Notes: generated by a model from the letters alone, not told the origin. Shown: positions 52,636-64,000, numbered from the stretch's first letter. The stretch: DNA of 64,000 bases from Pictodentalium vernedei (GCA_031216915.1 CM062289.1:23083533-23147532); one strand, 5' to 3'. A program made the numbers and translations.

Positions 52636-53830
52636 TAGTTCTGACCCTATTGTAATACTCTTGTTGTTTCATTTATCTAGAACATTTATAACCAATCAGA
52701 TTGCTTGATTCCCCATAATCTGTATGCAGAGTTATCTCCCTTATTACAACGAAGTTGTATCCGATTCTCATCACATCTATATCCAATGGCAATATCCCCG
52801 GGCACCCCAATTTCGGCACCCCTTTTTAGGAAAAGCATATGACCTACGGCACCTTTTTTTGTCATATGTGCTGATATGAAAAAGCACAATGTGACACAAT
52901 ATGCCCTAGCACAAAGGCACATGCTTTACGTGCCGATATGCGCTTATGTGAAAAGGCACAATGTGACACAATGTGCCCTAGCACAAAGGCACATACGGGT
53001 ATTTGAGGATACCTATGACCTGGTATTGTATTATTTGAGGATACCTATCGAGGATACCTTTTATAGGATACTTATCTGAGGATACTATATAGGCTGTACA
53101 TATCCCTGTAGGTCTCTTGCTGGCCCTTAGTACTATTAATCCACCTGATGCTTCATGTTATCCTATGACTGGTATAGGCAGTATGCAATGCTAGGCATAG
53201 GGGTATTGTGGGTAGGGGTACTGCTTGGTAGTTTAGAACGGTACTATAGTATTGGCGGTATATACACCTATAGGCCCCTGTTAGTGCTTGGTACTATTAA
53301 CCAACCGATTGCTTTGTTTTATTATATGGCTGGTATATGTAGTACGTTATGGTAGACCTTGTGATTTTGTGGGGGTGGGGATAATGCTTGGTAGTTTAGA
53401 ACGGTAGTATAGCATAGGCTGTACATATCCCTGTGGGTCTCTTGCTGGCCATTGGTACTACTGATCCACCAGGTGCTTCATATTATTGAACGGTATTCTG
53501 GGGTGAGGTCAATGCCGGGTAATACAGAACGGCAGCAGAGTATGGTAGGTATATTCCCCTGTAGGTCCCATCCTAACCGTTGATAATATTAATCTACAAA
53601 ATGCTTCGTATCATCCTGTTACTGGTAAGATGGTACGTAATAGCAGTAGTTCTGACCCTATTCCAAGTACTCTTGTTGTTTCATTTATCTAGATCATTTA
53701 TATAAATTATAACTAACCAGTGATTTCCCATAATCTGTATGCAGAGTTATCTCCCTTGTGTATAATAAAAGCCTATATCCAATGGCCATATTCCCAGGCA
53801 CCCCAATTTCGGCACCCCTTTTTAGGAATC
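52636..53830. repeat. 1-kb-spaced direct repeat around a 163-bp tandem array
   Basis: TTCTGACCCTATT...TTTCATTTATCTAGA...ATAATCTGTATGCAGAGTTA plus TCTCCCTT occurs at 52,636-52,745 and 53,650-53,760, each followed by GGCACCCCAATTTCGGCACC. Between them 53,090-53,640 holds about 3.4 units of roughly 163 bp (TGGTAGTTTAGAACGGTA, GGCTGTACATATCCCTG). Confidence 0.75.
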
Positions 53831-53987
53831 CCATTTGTGGAATCCCTTTTTTCTGAAATGAGGATAACAGTCGTATTAAATTAGACCTCATTGAGGGATT
53901 TTAAATACGACTCTTATCCCCATTTCAGAAAAAAGGGATTCCACAAATAGGATTCCTAAAAAAAAGGGTGCCGAAATTGGGGTGCCT
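53797..53987. repeat. Long palindrome with about 80-bp arms
   Basis: GGCACCCCAATTTCGGCACC at 53,797 pairs with its complement ending at 53,987; the arms continue through AATCCCTTTTTTCTGAAATG. The loop is ACCTCATTGAGGGAT. A further partial copy of the arm follows at about 53,990-54,070. Confidence 0.9.
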
Positions 53988-54273
53988 TCTGGAGAATCCC
54001 TTTTTTGTCAAATGAGGATAAGAGTCGTATTAAAAATCCCTCAATGAGGTCTAATTTACTACGACTCTTATTAGGGATATGTACAGCCTATGCTATACTA
54101 CCGTTCTAAACTACCAAGCATTACACCCCCGCCACCCCCCAATGAAACATGCTACCATGAATACTTCTCAATAATAGGAAGAGTCGACATCGAAGGATCA
54201 AAAAGCAACGTCGATATGAATGCTTAGCTGTCACAGTTTTGCTGCTGATGATTTTTATAACCTGGTAATCGCA

Positions 54274-54726
54274 CACGCTAAAAACTAAAGTGTTAAAAAC
54301 TACACTTGAAGTGCTGTATTTAACACTGACTAAGTGCTGAACTAGCACTCTGTTCAAGTGTAGATAATCCAGAACTTGACAGGTGTTACAATAATACCAC
54401 TTGACAAGTGTAATGTCGCGACACTTAAAAGGAAACAACGCAGATGACGCGGATCAGGCTCGAACTCTCGAGCCCGATCCGCGTTATCTGCATTGTGTCC
54501 TTTTAATTAAGTACCCAAAAGCGCAAATCAAATTATGGACGATTCTGGAAGAACCACCAATGCTAGACACATGGGAAGTGCCATCCATTCAAGTTTCAGA
54601 TGTCTGACGATTATAATGTCTAAGTGCTTAAAGCATTGCACTTTGAGTGTTAAAATCAAATCCTAAGAATTAGAATGGGTTTAACACCTTGAAAGTGTCA
54701 GTTTTAACACTTTAGTTTTTAGTGTG
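54274..54726. mobile_element. MITE, same locus as 21,628-22,016, longer form
   Basis: 453 bp with the same ends. It includes about 60 bp (CTTGACAGGTGTTACAATAA region) deleted in the unit A copy. Confidence 0.88.
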
Positions 54727-56877
54727 CATGCGTAGATACCACTGCTCACGCGTGAATTACGACCAATCAACGGCGACTGTGCTGTATGTATGTTGGCAGG
54801 GGATCCGTCTTGGTTGACCCTGTTATTTGGATATAAATTTCAAACACATGCAGCTTCAATCAAACTTATGTGGTTATAACTGAATAACAATGTTTAATTA
54901 ATTAAGAGGAAATCTAGTTTTCAGACAATATTGTTTGAAAGTTTTTTGTCAAAGCTGATTTCCGCAATTGGGCTGTGAAGGCAGTTGAACATTCACGAGT
55001 GACACAAAAACTAGTTCCGCGGCCAAGTAATGGGAAGGCATTTGTTCTGGGTATGCATTGGACTGTGGTGGGGAAGTTGTCACGTGTGCCAATTTGACTT
55101 CCAGAGGAGCAGTTGGCCAATGCATCTGGTGAACTGTTGTCCCGGCTACCAATTTAATCTAGGTGGAGGGAAGAGGTGGGGTGTCTTTCTAAACATTCTT
55201 GGACTGGGTGTCACTTGTTCTACGACGAAATATTATAAATTACGACATGGAACGGGAACGAAGGAAAAGACAAAAAAAATAAAAATAAAAAGATCTAGAA
55301 CCGGTCACCGAGTGCAGTACAATTTCTAACATTGCCTTGTCATATCAGCGCCCTTTACCCCCACGTCTGGTCTCCGTCCGAGACACCTCTTGGCCCACGT
55401 GTATCTAGGGCAACCCAAGTACCTGGGACAAGTCGAAGGTGTCACACAGAAAATACTCCCATCCCATAATGAGAAAAAAGTAGATGCTTCGTTACCTTTT
55501 CTTGCGATTTGGACACCGGTATTCATTTGAACAGCTTATCATATACCTGAAATTGATACTTTGATTTCGACGGTATTAAACTGATGATGTCACACATTAA
55601 ATGCAGCATACAAAATATCTTTGGTGTTAGTTTCTATCATGTTTTGGTGTTCTTTAAACAACATAATTATACTTTTTGTAAAGTAATTGCTTCTGGGTTT
55701 TTTTCATTCCTTCATTTGTCTCTACAATTAAAAATAAATCCCGTCATGGTATGACCATGGTTGTTGAAAGTATCGTTAAACCCCAATAAACAAACAAATA
55801 ATTAAAAGTTTCGAAAGTTATTTGCGAGTTGTGTTCTGTTCTAAAGTAATATGGTGTTTATTTTCTACGCTTCCAGTGTTTCTATTTCTCTGATTACTAG
55901 TTTATGACCTAAGAACACGTCAAACTGTTGTCCCCAGATTTCATACAAGACTTATGTTCCCTAATGGCGCGATATTTAGGCGCATTTTAAAATGAGAAGT
56001 TTTATCCGCAACCCCGTGAGATCAACCGCAACTGCCGGAATCAGACAAACTCACGTTTGTTCACCATTCAGTGTTTTGCAGAAGGGCTATTCTCATGATA
56101 TTGTTTGTGTTTTTCGAGAAGTCAATAAAATGTGTTGATTGAAATAATAGCCTTCGCGTTTTATAACAAGATCCGGAACTGCCGAGACAACTGTAAATGT
56201 ATTTTCAGTTCGCTTCGGCCTCGGGGTTCGGGTCGAAAAGCGCAACTTTCGGACCCGAATACATACAATCAAGTTTTTATTTATTTCTCGTGTTTAATTC
56301 TGTTACCTCCCTTATACCGCACTTCTAGTCGCTTCACTCCTATTCGGACCAACGCGATTCGACCACAGAACTATTTTCAGTTCTTTTCGGCATCGGGGTT
56401 CGGATCGCATAGCGCAACTTTCGGACCCGAACAGCGACAGCCGAGTTTTCGTTTTTTTTTTCTTTTTCGATTTCTAAGTTTCATGGAATATCATAGGTGG
56501 GAATTTCAAAGTAAACACATTTCTCTTACTAACATAGCACCTTCTGTCTAGTCAGCGTAGATAGACCTCAGGTCAGCCCCTAGTAGGTCGAAAGCTTAGG
56601 ACTCAGAATTAGCAATGGTATTTCCTGCGACGTGCAAGGATGAGGACTGTACATGGTGATGGCAGGTATTGTAGGATACGACATTTTGTGAGTTGCATTG
56701 TTGGTAAATGCGGTGTTTATGGTGTGCACTAGATTCCCAAAACATGAGTTTCCGACTGTTATATAGTTGTAGTGGTGTGTTTCAGGGTGTGACGTCTCCA
56801 TGGTGGAATGGGGTAGTTGGGTTAGGTAGGTGAGGTGAGGCGATGTAAAGTGGAGCTCTAATCGTATTTGTCAGGAC
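54727..56877. other. Unit B counterpart of 22,017-24,133, no gene
   Basis: It matches A closely. It includes the retroposon tail near 55,740-55,800 and the dispersed repeat near 56,285-56,480, where B has an extra GGCATCGGGGTTCGGATCG segment. Confidence 0.55.
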
Positions 56878-56879
56878 TA

Positions 56880-57332
56880 CACGCTAAAAACTAAAGTGTT
56901 AAAAACTCACTTGAAGTGCTGTATTTAACACTTACTAAGTGCTGAACTAGCACTTTGTTCAAGTGTAGATATCCCAGAACTTGACAGGTGTTACAACAAT
57001 ATCACTTGACAAGTGTAATGTCGCGACACTTAAAAGGTAACAACACAGATGACGCGGATCAGGCTCGAACTCTCGAGCCTGAACCGCGTCATCTGCGTTG
57101 TGTCCTTTTAATTATGTACCCACCAAGCGCAAATCAAATTATGGACGATTCTGGAAGAACCAGCAATGCCAGACACATGGGAAGTGCCATCCATTCAAGT
57201 TTCAGATGTGTGACGATTGTAATGTCTAAGTGCTTAAAGCATTGCACTTTGAGTGTTAAAATCAGACCCTAAGAGTTAGAATGGGTTTAACACCTTGAAA
57301 GTGTCAGTTTTAACACTTTAGTTTTTAGTGTG
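56880..57332. mobile_element. MITE at a TA site, empty in unit A
   Basis: Unit A reads GGACTATGCTTCCGC (24,131 on). Unit B reads GGAC-TA-[CACGCTAAAAAC...TTTTTAGTGTG]-TA-TGCTTCCGC. The element is therefore 453 bp with TA target duplication, typical of Tc1/mariner-type MITEs. It closely resembles the copy at 54,274. Confidence 0.92.
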
Positions 57333-57334
57333 TA

Positions 57335-58393
57335 TGCTTCCGCAAAGTGTATACCAAGGTTTCAGCCCGTTCGGCTTTATCAAACAAACAAATGCATAGA
57401 TCTTTGTATTCCAGAAATAATGTTACAAAATCGGCTTCAGGTGGGCAGAAATCTTTATGGTAGACTGATGTGTACTTCTGTTGGTCAAGATTAATGTAGA
57501 CATAGATTTCGGTAAGGTTGTCTCAATTGTGAGAGTTGGAACGTGTCACGACTTTATATGGTGATGACTGAAAACGGTTGAAACACAGAAACAGCTGTTG
57601 CTTTGGTAGCTAGTTGTGTTAAGAGTACTAATACTCTATTGGTAGATATCGTGGGGTACCGGCCCGAGTGCCAAGAGCTGATGGGTGTTAGCTGGATAAT
57701 GCTTTCGGGGTAGTATCCTTGGTTGAAGTTGGTCGACTGCGGTAATCTGATGTAGGTCTACCAGTGTATATTTCTTCCGTGGTAAATGGTGGATAGAATA
57801 TATCGTGTTAGAAGTACAGTGTGACGTAGACAGATAAAGATACAGGTGTGGGTTACACATGCCAGGTCCGGCAGGTAGCTGGACCGAATTCGGTCGGATG
57901 GCTAAAAATTTAAAAAAAAGAAAACCGAAAGCGAAAAGAACGAAAGCAAAACGCCCAATCGGAGTAAATACATGTTCGGATGAAGATTATGTGTATATAT
58001 TTTTTAGAAACAATGTGGTACGAACAGTGTGTACGAGTCAAACATGGCCAGACTACGAACCTGATTTTGGTATGAACAGAATGCTTCAAAATGGTTGCCG
58101 ATAAACAAACTGGAATGTATCACTGTCTTGTAGAAAATGGTTATCGGAATGGTACGAGACTTCATGCCTGCAGGTGTGCACGTGATGTTTTGAAAGGATG
58201 TGATTGGTCAATGGAACGAATCAGCATCACAGGTATTGGCTAAGACAGTGGAGGTGTGTCTTAGCAAACAAAATACCTTATCGTCTTTCAGAGAGCGGAC
58301 CGTCACAGGGCGGGGACAGGATCTCTAGTCCGAGATAGTCTAACACAGCTATTCTGTCCATAGAGCAACAAACTCTTGACTCAGATGTGTTGG
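57335..58393. other. Unit B counterpart of 24,134-25,181, no gene
   Basis: Matches A with small indels. The open frames on both strands are short and not conserved in length between the units. Confidence 0.55.
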
Positions 58394-58395
58394 GG

Positions 58396-58421
<26 letters not shown>
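58394..58421. repeat. (GT)n microsatellite, no PLE attached
   Basis: About 13-14 GT units followed by AAGAAACTGG. It is the PLE-free counterpart of 25,182-25,234. Confidence 0.92.
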
Positions 58422-58426
<5 letters not shown>

Positions 58427-58732
58427 AACTGGAAAGAAAAGTATTGCAAATTAAGGTGGGTACTAAAATGGTAATGAAAACAATCAACCTGATATCGTGC
58501 CTCCTCCACCCCCCCCCCCCCCCCCCCGTATCTCCCCATACACACTTTAGGGAACCACGAAACACGATTTTTCGCTCGAAACGAACCTCGAATAGATTAT
58601 GCAGGCAAAAGGCTGGAAACCAAATGGAACCACGAAGCGAATCCACTTTCCAATTGTTATGATGTACCGTCGATACGACGATCGTGGTAGCCTACTCATG
58701 ATGTTTGTCTCCCATTTGCACCATCACCAATA

Positions 58733-58800
58733 CGTCGCCTGAGTGCTAGAATGTTCTATGTCCCCTATGGGGCATAGAACATTCCAGCACTCAGGCGACG
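58733..58800. repeat. Hairpin related to the 9449 family
   Basis: The arms 58,733-58,764 and 58,769-58,800 begin CGTCGCCTGAGTGCTAGAAT. The other hairpins start CGTCCCCTGAGTTCCAATGT, so the arms have changed together. Confidence 0.88.
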
Positions 58801-58872
58801 AATATGTGAACTAGACTATTTTGTCCAACCGAACCTCAAAGTAGATGTAGATGTAAGGCCTGCCTATCACTT

Positions 58873-58987
58873 CGTCCCCTGAGTTCCAATGTGTTCTATG
58901 TGCCAGTAGGCACGCCAGTAGGCTGCCAGTAGACACGCCAGTAGGCACACCAGTAGGCACATAGAACACATTGGAACTCAAGAGACG
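58873..58987. repeat. Hairpin with the same arms as 9449-9516
   Basis: The arms 58,873-58,904 and 58,956-58,987 (GAGTTCCAATGTGTTCTATG) surround a loop made of several AGTAGGCACGCC-like repeats. Confidence 0.9.
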
Positions 58988-59724
58988 ACTTGTTTCTAAA
59001 AGCTTGATCAATCTATTATATAAATAGGGAGCTCAGTCCGCGCACAGTGTCCGTTTAACCCTTTACCCAACGTAACGGCCAAAACCGGCCAGCGCTATTC
59101 TCAAAAATCGCCAATTAATTTTCAAAATATTTTCATTTTTTGTCTCAAAAACATAGGTTATGACCCCTCGTTGGAACGAGCCCGAAGGGATTCATACATA
59201 ATTTGTACCCATTCCCACACGTTCATACTCCAATAAAGATTATAAAAAATGGCATTCAATTCTTATAATTACATTCCGTAACTGTTCAAACTACTTTTTA
59301 CCAAACAACAAAGCAGAAAGACGAAATAAAACCTGAACGAACGAACGAGGCGAAAAACCACCCTCAAACAAAAGATAAAGCGCATAACTCTGAGCTGAGC
59401 GTCGGTTATCGGCATTGACCCAAATTTGTAAAATTGCCGTCTTTCGCAATGAAACTTGGAATGTTTAAAACAATTTATTTAACATATCAGTAAACTATAA
59501 TCACCGATCACTGCGAGAGGAGCTATAAGTTATAAACCCGCCCAAACACCGCCCGAATTACATTCTGCCAACTGCGCTCTTCCGTAAATGCGGGTCAAAG
59601 TTTGACCAAATGTATTCATTGGAAAATGAATTACATTTGGCCATGACGTTTTCATCCAGCTGACCAATGGGAATTGAGTATTTGGACCCAAAACGTATAA
59701 CTACATTAACAATGCAATTATTTA

Positions 59725-62060
59725 AATTTCAATACATTTTTCATTTTTTTGGGCCACGCTGTCTACAGCGGATGCCCTGTAGTGATCAGTCCGTCCGTCC
59801 TTCCGTCCGTCCCATGTTTTCCGCACTTTTTCCAACTATCGACAAAAAATTGTGCATAGCGTCCTGGTATGTACTTGCAGATCAAGCTTCAATTCCATTC
59901 CACTCAGCTAGTTTAGTACAGAGTTATTGCCCTTGAATTTAGGAATTCGACAGTTAAAACGAATTTTCCGTACTGCTTCAGTTATTGATAGAAATATTGA
60001 AAACATTTTCTATATGTAGCTTCGCGGTGGGTACTTACAGATCAAGTCTCAATTCCATTCCACTCAGTTGGTTTATTACAGAGTTATTGATAGAAATATT
60101 GGAATGATTTTTTGTATGTAGCTTCCTGGTGGGTACTTACAGATCAAGTCTCAATTCCATTCCACTCAGTTGGTTTATTACAGAGTTATTGATAGAAATA
60201 TTGAAATAATTTTCTATATGTAGCTTCCTGGTGGGTACTTACAGATCAAGTCTCAATTCCATTCCAGTCAGTTGTTTTTTTACAGAGTTATAGATAGAAA
60301 TATTGAAATAATTTTCTATATGTAGTTTCCTGGTGGGTACTTACAGATCAAGTCTCAATTCCATTCCAGTCAGTTGGTTTATTACAGAGTTATTGATAGA
60401 AATATTGAAATAATTTTCTATACGTAGCTTCCTGGTGGGTACTTACAGATCAAGTCTCAATTCCATTCCACTCAGTTGATTTATTACAGAGTTATTGATA
60501 GAAATATTGAAATAATTTTCTATATGTAGCTTCCTGGTGGGTACTTACAGATCAAGTCTCAATTCCATTCCAGTCAGTTGGTTTATTACAGAGTTATTGA
60601 TAGAAATATTGAAATAATTTTCTGTATGTAGATTCCTGGGGGGTACTTACAGATCAAGTCTCAATTCCATTCCAGTCAGTTGGTTTATTACAGAGTTATT
60701 GATAGAAATATTGAAATAATTTTCTATACGTAGCTTCCTGGTGGGTATTTACAGATCAAGTCTCAATTCCATTCCACTCAGTTGGTTTATTACAGAGTTA
60801 TTGATAGAAATATTGAAATAATTTTCTATATGTAGCTTCGCGGTGGGTACTTACAGATCAAGTCTCAATTCCATTCCACTCAGTTGATTTATTACAGAAT
60901 TATAGATAGAAATATTGAAATAATTTTCTATATGTAGCTTCCTGGTGGGTACTTTCAGATCAAGTCTCAATTCCATTCCACTCATTTGGTTTATTACAGA
61001 GTTATAGAAAGAAATATTGAAATAATTTTCTATATGTAGCTTCCTGGTGGGTACTTACATATCAAGTCTCAAATTCCATTCCAGTCAGTTGGTTTATTAG
61101 AGTTATTGATAGAAATATTGAAATAATTTTCTATATGTAGCTTCCTGGTGGGTACTTACAGATCAAGTCTCAATTCCATTCCAGTCAGTTGGTTTATTAC
61201 AGAGTTATAGATAGAAATATTGAAATAATATTTTCTATATGTGGCTTCCTGGTGGGTACTTACAGATCAAGTCTCAATTCCATTCCACTCAGCTGGTTTA
61301 TTACAGAGTTATTGATAGAAATATTGAAATAATTTTCTATATGTAGCTTACTGGTGGGTACTTACAGATCAAGTCTCAATTCCATTCCAGTCAGTTTGTT
61401 TATTACAGAGTTATAGATTGAAATATTGAAATAATTTTCTATATGTAGCTTCCTGGTGGGTACTTACAGATCAAGTCTCAATTCCATTCCAGTCAGTTGG
61501 TTTATTACAGAGTTATTGATAGAAATATTGAAATAATGTACTTCAAGATCAAGTCTCAATTCCATTCCACTCAGTTGGTTTATTATAGAGTTATAGATAG
61601 AAATATTGGAATGATTTTTTGTATGTAGCTTCCTGGTGGGTACTTACAGATCAAGCCTCAATTCCATTGCACTCAGTTGGTTTATAACAGAGTTAAAGAT
61701 AGAAATATTGGAATGATTTTTTGTATGTAACTTCTGGTGAGTACTTACAGATCAAATCTCAATTCCATTCTGCTCAGTTCGTTCATTTGTGCGTTATTAC
61801 TTTTGAACTTTGGAAATCGACAGGTAAAACAAGTCTTCCGCACTTTTTTCAGCTTTCAATAGAAATATTGAAATGAATTTTTGTATGTAGCTTCCTGGTG
61901 AGTACTTACAATTCCATTCCGTTCAGTTGGTTATTACAGAATTATTGCCTTTGAACCCAAGAATTTGATAGTTAAAACAGGTTTTCCACACTTTTTCTGC
62001 TATCGATAGAAATACTGAAATAATTTTTTGTATGTAGCACCCTGATGGGTACCTCCACAT
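59725..62060. repeat. 102-bp satellite, about 18-20 copies (unit B)
   Basis: Units start near GCTTCCTGGTGGGTACTTAC at 60,121, 60,223, 60,325, 60,427 and so on, 102 bp apart. The central units are almost identical; those at both edges are diverged and match the few copies in unit A. Confidence 0.95.
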
Positions 62061-62692
62061 CCAGTTTTAATTTCATTCCAATCCTTTCGTTTATCGAAGA
62101 ATGATTGTCCTTGAACTAGAAAACTTCGCATATAAATATAGCTGCGGTTATAGCTCCTCATCCACCAATCAGACTGTTGTTGTTGGAACTTTGACTGGAA
62201 AACAAGACATTTCATTATAAATGTGTATTTTTATATAATAATATAATAATGATATAAATACCCTGGACCCTGGAATCCAGATGGTGTTTTGTTTTTACTT
62301 CCTTTTTTCACGCAGATACAAAGTCATTGCCCTTGAACTTGGCTAGATATAACAGGTATTCGGTTTTCCACTCTTTTTCAGTTATGGATGGAAATATTGA
62401 AATATTTTTCTGTTTGTTGCTTCCTGATGGGTGCCTCCACATCCAGTTTTAATTTCATTCCAGTCCCTTTCTTTATCAAAGAGTGATTGCCCTTGAACAA
62501 GAACAAGGCACATATTAGCTGCAGCGACACAGACTACTGTTATGTGAAATTTGACCGGAAACAAGACATTTCATTGTAAATATTTCTATTATATAAAAAT
62601 GTAATCATGATATAAATACCCTGGACGCTGAAAACCAAAGCTTCTAACTGGTACATCGCTTCACTGTACTCTAAATACAGGTGGTCACTCAC

Positions 62693-63334
62693 GACAGGTG
62701 GTCTCTCAAGACAGGTGGTCACTCAAGGAAGGTTTTACTGTACTGTATACTGTTCGAATTGCAAACCGTTTCAGTTTCGGGGCCCACAGCGATGGCTGCC
62801 ATCACTTTACATCTAGTGTTTTTCTGATTTTGCCTTCGCAAAAATGACACCTCTGAATACGTGGGTAGAGAGCGCGGTGCCTCAGTGGTAGCCTGTTGGG
62901 CTTTTATGCTAGATCCCCGTCCGGGACGACCCGTGTTGTGTCTTGGTCAAGGCACTTTATCCCGGTTGCGTACAATCGCTGTAACCCTGCTTGAACAGTT
63001 AGAATGTTGAGCTGACAGGTGGTCTCTCAAGACAGGTGGTCACTCAAGGACGGTTTTAATGTACTGTATACTGTTCGAATTGCAAACCGTTTCAGTTTCG
63101 GGGCCCACAGTGATGGCTGCCATCACTTTACATCTAGTGTTTTTCTGATTTTGCCTTCGCAAAAATGACACCTCTGAATACGTGTGTAGAGAGCGCGGTG
63201 CCTCAGTGGTAGCCTGTTGGGCTTTTATGCTAGATCCCCGTCCGGGACGACCCGTGTTGTGTCCTTGGTCAAGGCACTTTATCCCGGTTGCGTACAATCG
63301 CTGTAACCCTGCTTGAACAGTTAGAATGTTGAGC
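62693..63334 (+). repeat. 321-bp tandem duplication including a SINE head
   Basis: GACAGGTGGTCTCTCAAGAC starts at 62,693 and again at 63,014. Each copy carries the tRNA-like head (GCGGTGCCTCAGTGGTAGCC) and stops at GTTGAGCTGACAG. Unit A has a single copy. Confidence 0.9.
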
Positions 63335-63455
63335 TGACAGTTGCTCGGTGGTTCTCTCCGGGTACTCGGGCTCCCTACACCCTTAAAACTGTCACGTTCA
63401 CGATTAGCCATTGTGCATAAGTATGTGACTTTAAACCCCAATAAATAAAATAAAT
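62868..63455 (+). mobile_element. tRNA-headed SINE, head duplicated
   Basis: Counterpart of 36,817-37,156. The first head (from about 62,868) is followed by the duplicated upstream sequence, and a second head (from about 63,189) runs through the core GGTTCTCTCCGGGTACTCGG to (AATAAA)n. Confidence 0.8.
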
Positions 63456-63633
63456 AATACGTGTGTAAAATTTAGTAAAATTTGTTACTGGTCATTGATA
63501 GTTCTGCAGCTCATATCGTTCATTCCACTAGTTTTCACCATCACTTTTCGAAAATAAAATAATAAAATTATAACAAAAAATCATTTACGAAACTGCATGT
63601 GCAAGTCAAGGAAAACTTTAAAAGATTGAAAAC

Positions 63634-63898
63634 GGGTGGAGGAAGTCGGCGTACCCGGGAAGAATCACCTAGTAACGGCGAGTAACTATCAGCTCCCCAG
63701 CACACACAAGCAGGGTTAGCATTTGGTTGAAGACAAGGGTACCATCGGCGTGCAGTACGCCTTAGTACTCAACGCCACCGTGTTCCCACGTAGACAATGG
63801 GTTAAGTGTCTTGCTCAAGGACACAACGCAGTTGCCGCAGGTGGGATTCAAACCGAAGACCTCTCGGCTTGCAGCCCGCACCTCTACCTAATTAGCCA
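63634..63898 (-). mobile_element. Truncated SINE, minus strand
   Basis: Counterpart of 37,350-37,692. The tail complement and core are deleted on the left. The B-box complement has decayed to GGGATTCAAACCGAAG. Confidence 0.8.
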
Positions 63899-64000
63899 TC
63901 CCCCACCCCCATCCCGAATAGGAGTATTAATGCATTTTTATAATCACAGGATCGAATTGTTTAAGTAACATTCATTCTGTCAAAATATTTAGTGGTACAC

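Larger units (their letters stand above)
58422..59724. other. Sequence present only in unit B, with poly-C, hairpins and a partial MITE
   Basis: This replaces the PLE region of A. It contains C18 (58,510-58,527), two hairpins of the 9449 family, and at 59,054-59,190 the first part of a TTAA-type MITE (TTAACCCTTTACCCAACGTA to a broken GGAACGAGCC). Nothing coding is seen in 59,190-59,724. Confidence 0.6.
45458..64000. repeat. Large direct duplication, unit B (continues past the window)
   Basis: It follows unit A head-to-tail and matches 13,589-37,796 of A. It lacks the PLE pair and the 758-bp insertion. It has extra sequence at 50,384-51,036 and 52,088-54,140 and a MITE at 56,880. The last bases of the window (TTTAGTGGTACAC) still match A at about 37,784-37,796. 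Confidence 0.85.

Overview
This is eukaryotic, invertebrate DNA. There are no operons or ribosome-binding sites. It has one recognisable conserved animal gene fragment (the first coding exon of the replicative helicase subunit MCM6), dense nested transposons, SINEs with RNA polymerase III-type heads, long mini- and microsatellites, and unusual runs of 15-26 G or C. Tails such as TTAAACCCCAATAAA(TAAA)n, GTTATCTCCCTT motifs and CCGTCCGTCC/AGGTCA tandem blocks point to a lophotrochozoan, probably a mollusc. That taxonomic step is inference.

Layout. 1-1.9 kb: MCM6 exon 1 on the minus strand, with two E2F-like sites just upstream. 2.0-3.1 kb: a DNA transposon with an exact 8-bp target duplication and a nested tRNA-headed SINE. 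3.9-8.7 kb: a decayed Gypsy-type LTR retrotransposon inside a MULE/FLYWCH-like coding segment. The 4-bp duplication GCAC is visible, and the host frame reads through once the element is set aside. 9.5-13.2 kb: a second MULE-like fragment, a hAT-like element with internal tandem repeats, and a dead LINE in which a 28-bp stretch of the reading frame has become a minisatellite.

13.6-64 kb is one large direct duplication. Unit A starts at 13,589. Unit B starts at 45,458 and is still matching A when the window ends. The copies share order and sequence but differ in minisatellite copy number and in several insertions. Unit A carries two almost identical 4.2-kb Penelope-like elements (PLEs) that B lacks. 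B carries a 453-bp MITE at a TA site that is empty in A. Either this is a real tandem duplication or an assembly has joined two haplotypes.

The most interesting system is the PLE pair at 25.2-34.4 kb. Each has an ORF1 ending in an SGNH/GDSL-like domain. It overlaps an ORF2 that encodes the reverse transcriptase and a C-terminal GIY-YIG nuclease. ORF2 has no ATG before codon 87. The ORF1 stop codon is immediately preceded by U UUA AAC, a canonical -1 frameshift heptamer in the correct phase to enter ORF2, so the RT is probably made as an ORF1-ORF2 frameshift fusion.

Apart from MCM6, one plausible terminal exon of unknown function (39.8-40.2 kb) and the repeats, I see no convincing host genes. 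Several long stretches hold nothing I can name.
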